A DNA stretch of 16,661 nt, taken from contig CALJLT010000011.1 of the NCBI GenBank assembly GCA_937982425.1, positions 1 through 16,661 of the forward strand, given 5' to 3'. This document shows, in pieces, positions 13,974-16,661 of this stretch (the stretch's first letter is position 1; every line of letters starts with the position of its first letter). The notes under the pieces were generated by a model. The model saw only the letters and a list, made by a program, of their open reading frames with translations, had not been told where the DNA came from and did not search any database. The stretch is from an uncultured archaeon. GTDB lineage: Archaea > Nanobdellota > Nanobdellia > Pacearchaeales > GW2011-AR1. Both the position numbers and the translations under genes were made by a program.

Positions 13974-15926
13974 ATGGGCGAAAATAAGAATTTTATTAAA
14001 CAATTTTCCCAATTGGGGGGGGATTCAATAGAAATTGCTGGAGAGAAGGGGGCTAATATTTCTGAACTCTACAATAATCATTTTCTTGTGCCGGAAGGAT
14101 TTATCATAACAACTTTAGCTTTTGAAAATTTTATCGAAAATTCCGGAATAAAAGAAAAAATAAAAGATTACCTAGAATCCGTAGACTTAGAAAATGAAGA
14201 AAGATTAAAATCCGCTTCAAATGAAATAAGAAAATTGATATTAGAATCTGAGCTAAGCGAAGAATTTAAGGAAGAAGTTGCTACGGCTTATGAGGTTTTA
14301 AGTTCTAATAAATATGACTTAGAAAGAGGAAGTGCTTTTGATATTTTAAACAATGCATATGAGCCAGTTTTTGTTGCTGTTAGAAGTAGCGTTCCTAACC
14401 CTTTTAAAGAAAAATTGAGAGAGCAAGATACTTATCTTAACATAAAGGGATTAGAAGAATTATTTGAGCATATTAAAAAATGTTTTGCTTCTTTATATAG
14501 AGAAAAAACATTAAAACGTATAGCTGAAGAAAATACGATTGATAGTTCAAAATTAGCAGTAATTGTTCAAAAGATGATTAATGGAGAAAAATCTGGTAAA
14601 ATTTATTATGGAGATCAAGAAATTATTCTTGAATCAATTTGGGGCTTGGGAGAAGGTATGAACTTGGAAGAAATAATTCCAGATAAATATAATTTAAATT
14701 TAAATCTAGAACTAAAAGGGATGCAAGTTGAAAACAAAAAATTTGCCGTTATAAGAAATTCTTCTGGAGAACTTAAAAAAATAAAGCTAAATGAAGAAAT
14801 TGGAAACCATCAAGTCTTAGAAGATTTTGAAATATACAAACTTGCTAAAATTCTAAGGAAAGTTAAAGAAATTTATAGCAAAGAAATTGAGTTGGAATTT
14901 GTAATCAAAGAAGAAGAAATTTTTTTAACTCAAGCCACGCCTAAAAAAGAATTGCCGGGCAAAGTTGAATCCATTAAGGAGAAAAATGTTTTAGTAGAAA
15001 CAAAAGAATTAAAGAAAATTAAATATAAAAAATTAATTTCAAATGAAATTCTCCCTCTGGTTCAAGAGGCGAGTGAATTAGATTATTTTGAAAAAGAATA
15101 TTTCCCAAAAAAAATTTTTATTGGAATTCCTGAATTAAAAAAAGAGATAGTTGAACATAAAAACTACCTTAATGATTTTCTTAACAAATTTTCAAATGTA
15201 GAAAATCCTTATGTTATTCTATCTGGAGAGTATAATTCTGAAAATAGAAATAACCTTCTTGGAATTAGAGGAGTAAAATTTCTATTAAATAATAAAGATT
15301 ATCTTAAAGAGGACCTCAAGGCAATTTCTAGGATGAAAAATGATCCCGTTATTATAATTCCAAATATTTCTCTTCAAGAAGAATTAAAAGAATTTAATGA
15401 AATTAGAAAAGAACTTAATATTAAAAATGAAATTGGAATAATTATACAAAATCCAAGTTCCTTGCAACTGATAAAAGAGTTTAATTTTGAAGGAATTACC
15501 CATTGTTTGATTGATTTAGAGAAATTATCTCAACTAATGATTGGAATTGATAAATCTCTTCCAGATTCCAAAAAATTTTATTCGGATTTTCCTAAAAGTT
15601 TGGAAGCACAGATTAATTATTTGATAAGGGTTTGCAAAAGAGAAAGTATTCAAACTAGCGTTTTGATAAATATCCCTTCTCGAGAAATTATTGATTATTT
15701 TATTAAAATGGGAATTAATAATTTTGTATCTGAAATTTATTCTTTTAATAAAAACTTGGATTTAATTTCAGAAAGTGAAAATAAGATTAGAAAAGAAGAC
15801 GATGGAGCTCCAAGAAAATATGAATTAAACAAAAAACTAAATGAAAAATTATCTGAAAAAATAGAAGAGGATATATCTCTTATTAGAAAAGAAAAAGAAG
15901 AATATCTTAGAGAAAATCCAGAATAA
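13974..15926 (+). CDS. PEP synthase-like protein lacking the phosphohistidine domain
   Basis: This is a 650-residue protein. Residues 1-322 resemble the N-terminal ATP-grasp domain of PEP synthase / pyruvate phosphate dikinase: IAGEKGANISELYNNHFLVPEGF (21-43), FVAVRSSVPNP (133-143), DTYLNIKG (152-159), CFASLYREK, VIVQKMINGEKSG (196-208), ILESIWGLGEG (218-228) and the closing FLTQATP (317-323). The swivelling domain with its catalytic GGxTSHAA histidine motif is absent. Residues about 380-605 look like the PEP/pyruvate-binding barrel (GIRGVKFLL at 430-438, IIIPNISLQEEL, IGIIIQNPSS), but the motif NDLTQ..LGVDR is replaced by EKLSQLMIGIDKS. The C-terminal 45 residues are a charged helix. The normal length is about 790-820. 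It probably cannot run the full PEP synthase reaction and may be a kinase-like, regulatory or scaffolding relative. Confidence 0.8.
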   Translation: MGENKNFIKQFSQLGGDSIEIAGEKGANISELYNNHFLVPEGFIITTLAFENFIENSGIKEKIKDYLESVDLENEERLKSASNEIRKLILESELSEEFKEEVATAYEVLSSNKYDLERGSAFDILNNAYEPVFVAVRSSVPNPFKEKLREQDTYLNIKGLEELFEHIKKCFASLYREKTLKRIAEENTIDSSKLAVIVQKMINGEKSGKIYYGDQEIILESIWGLGEGMNLEEIIPDKYNLNLNLELKGMQVENKKFAVIRNSSGELKKIKLNEEIGNHQVLEDFEIYKLAKILRKVKEIYSKEIELEFVIKEEEIFLTQATPKKELPGKVESIKEKNVLVETKELKKIKYKKLISNEILPLVQEASELDYFEKEYFPKKIFIGIPELKKEIVEHKNYLNDFLNKFSNVENPYVILSGEYNSENRNNLLGIRGVKFLLNNKDYLKEDLKAISRMKNDPVIIIPNISLQEELKEFNEIRKELNIKNEIGIIIQNPSSLQLIKEFNFEGITHCLIDLEKLSQLMIGIDKSLPDSKKFYSDFPKSLEAQINYLIRVCKRESIQTSVLINIPSREIIDYFIKMGINNFVSEIYSFNKNLDLISESENKIRKEDDGAPRKYELNKKLNEKLSEKIEEDISLIRKEKEEYLRENPE

Positions 15927-15956
15927 GCCTAAAAATACTTTAAAAGGCCAGAAGGA

Positions 15957-15968
15957 AAATTTATAAAG
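15957..15968 (+). promoter_or_regulatory. TATA-like box of the coiled-coil gene
   Basis: AAATTTATAAAG is centred about 26 bases before ATG 15989. It supports that start and a leaderless transcript. Confidence 0.6.
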
Positions 15969-15988
15969 ATATTTTTACTTGATATTTC

Positions 15989-16495
15989 ATGGTTTCAAAG
16001 AAGGTGAGTAAGATTAGTTCTAAAAAAAGGACTTACGCTAATAAAGATTCTCCTACATCAAATGTTGATAAAATTCTGATAGAAAATTTTATTTCCCTTC
16101 AAAAAGTTATGACTAAACTTTCTGAAAGATTTGAATATTTAAGTGAAAAGATAGAAGATCTCTTAAAGCTCTTCGAAGATTCGGCTAAAACAGTTATAGA
16201 AAAAGAATTCCATCCAATTGATGAAAAGTCAAAAAAAGAAATTGAAAGAAAAATAGATAAAATTATAGACCAAAATAAAATAATTGCCAAAGGGCTTACT
16301 TTAATGCATGATAATGTAAAAGAACCGGAAAATGATTATAACTTAGAAGTTAAACCTTATGTTCCGAAAAATGAAGTAGAGCCTAAAAAAAGGGAAGAGA
16401 TAAAGCCTCAAAAACCTACTTTTTCTGAAAAACAAGAAGATCCTTTTTCTGAGGAATTTGAAAAAAGATTTAGAGACTTATCTCAGAGGAGATAA
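15989..16495 (+). CDS. Coiled-coil hypothetical protein
   Basis: This 168-residue soluble protein has a basic, serine/lysine-rich start (MVSKKVSKISSKKRTYANKD), a helical segment with heptad-like spacing (about 27-75: ILIENFISLQKVMTKLSERF, then EYLSEKIEDLLKLFEDSAK), a second helix (about 83-110) and a proline- and lysine-rich, probably disordered tail. There is no membrane segment, signal or cysteine. I recall similar short coiled-coil proteins as common hypotheticals in DPANN genomes, but no function is known. The truncated gene that follows starts three bases after its stop, so the two are probably co-transcribed. Confidence 0.75.
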   Translation: MVSKKVSKISSKKRTYANKDSPTSNVDKILIENFISLQKVMTKLSERFEYLSEKIEDLLKLFEDSAKTVIEKEFHPIDEKSKKEIERKIDKIIDQNKIIAKGLTLMHDNVKEPENDYNLEVKPYVPKNEVEPKKREEIKPQKPTFSEKQEDPFSEEFEKRFRDLSQRR

Positions 16496-16498
16496 GAA

Positions 16499-16617
16499 AT
16501 GCAAGAAAAATTAATTCAAATTAGAAGAGGTTATTTTTTATTAAGATTTACTGAAAATTTAATAAAAAATTCTAAAGCTGCAAATATATACATTTTAGAA
16601 GAAATGTTAAAATTTAA
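16499..16617 (+). CDS. Truncated hypothetical gene (5' end only)
   Basis: An open frame starts at ATG 16499, three bases after the preceding stop, and reads MQEKLIQIRRGYFLLRF for a start, with 39 full codons before the adapter at 16618. It is helical and charged and I do not recognise it. The close spacing to the previous gene suggests a shared operon. If the frame is continued it reads [11 protein letters not shown] from the adapter, which is not part of the protein. Confidence 0.55.
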
Positions 16618-16661
16618 AGATCGGAAGAGCACACGTCTGAACTCCAGTCACCGAATACGAT
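16618..16661. other. Illumina adapter contamination (read-2 adapter and index)
   Basis: The stretch begins AGATCGGAAGAGCACACG and continues as the TruSeq index adapter to CAGTCAC, then the index CGAATACG and AT of the P7 tail. It is the exact reverse complement of positions 3-46 and carries the same index. It is not genomic. Confidence 0.98.

Noticed and set aside
16099..16290. Minus-strand open frame of 63 codons
   Set aside because: Antisense to the coiled-coil gene, with no supporting signal.
1..16661. 44-base terminal inverted repeat suggesting a linear mobile element or transposon
   Set aside because: Both copies are Illumina adapter with index, not genomic sequence.

Overview
The window is one contig fragment from a strongly AT-rich archaeon, most likely a DPANN lineage of the Woesearchaeota/Pacearchaeota type. 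The evidence is: archaeal-type tryptophanyl- and isoleucyl-tRNA synthetases, the archaeal/plant D-aminoacyl-tRNA deacylase DtdA, the archaeal diphthine synthase DphB, a TrmB-family regulator, tRNA genes without an encoded CCA, and TATA-like boxes about 25 bases upstream of most start codons with almost no Shine-Dalgarno sites. The placement within DPANN is inferred from the style of the proteins, not from a phylogenetic marker. No plasmid, phage, IS element or CRISPR array is visible.

Only about positions 47-16617 are biological. Both ends are untrimmed Illumina adapter with the same index in opposite orientation, which creates a false 44-base terminal inverted repeat and truncates the gene at each end.

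Left part (47-4752): start of smc, rnhB (RNase HII), an initiator-like tRNA-Met, a VTT/DedA-like membrane protein, a Pyr_excise-related (MSMEG_6728-type) protein, a short VIT/CCC1-family membrane protein, tRNA-Ser(GCU), a DUF5684-like membrane protein (the only gene here with a strong Shine-Dalgarno), an unrecognised 124-residue protein, dtdA and a small membrane protein.

Middle (4753-8132): a tightly overlapped three-gene PadR / HAAS-domain membrane protein / small secreted protein operon, dphB, a membrane-anchored lytic transglycosylase-like (SLT) protein that is unexpected in an archaeon, and a small hypothetical gene.

Right part (8133-16617): divergent trpS and ileS, a TrmB-like regulator, a lemA gene divergent from a 55-residue ferredoxin, a PEP-synthase-like protein that appears to have lost the phosphohistidine swivelling domain, a coiled-coil hypothetical protein, and a gene cut off by the adapter.

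Most of the window is housekeeping: translation and its quality control (two synthetases, DtdA, DphB, two tRNAs) and genome maintenance (SMC, RNase HII). The stretches worth a second look are the SLT protein, the degenerate PEP-synthase-like protein, the PadR-HAAS operon and the adapter ends. I did not find a multi-gene system that I would call new.
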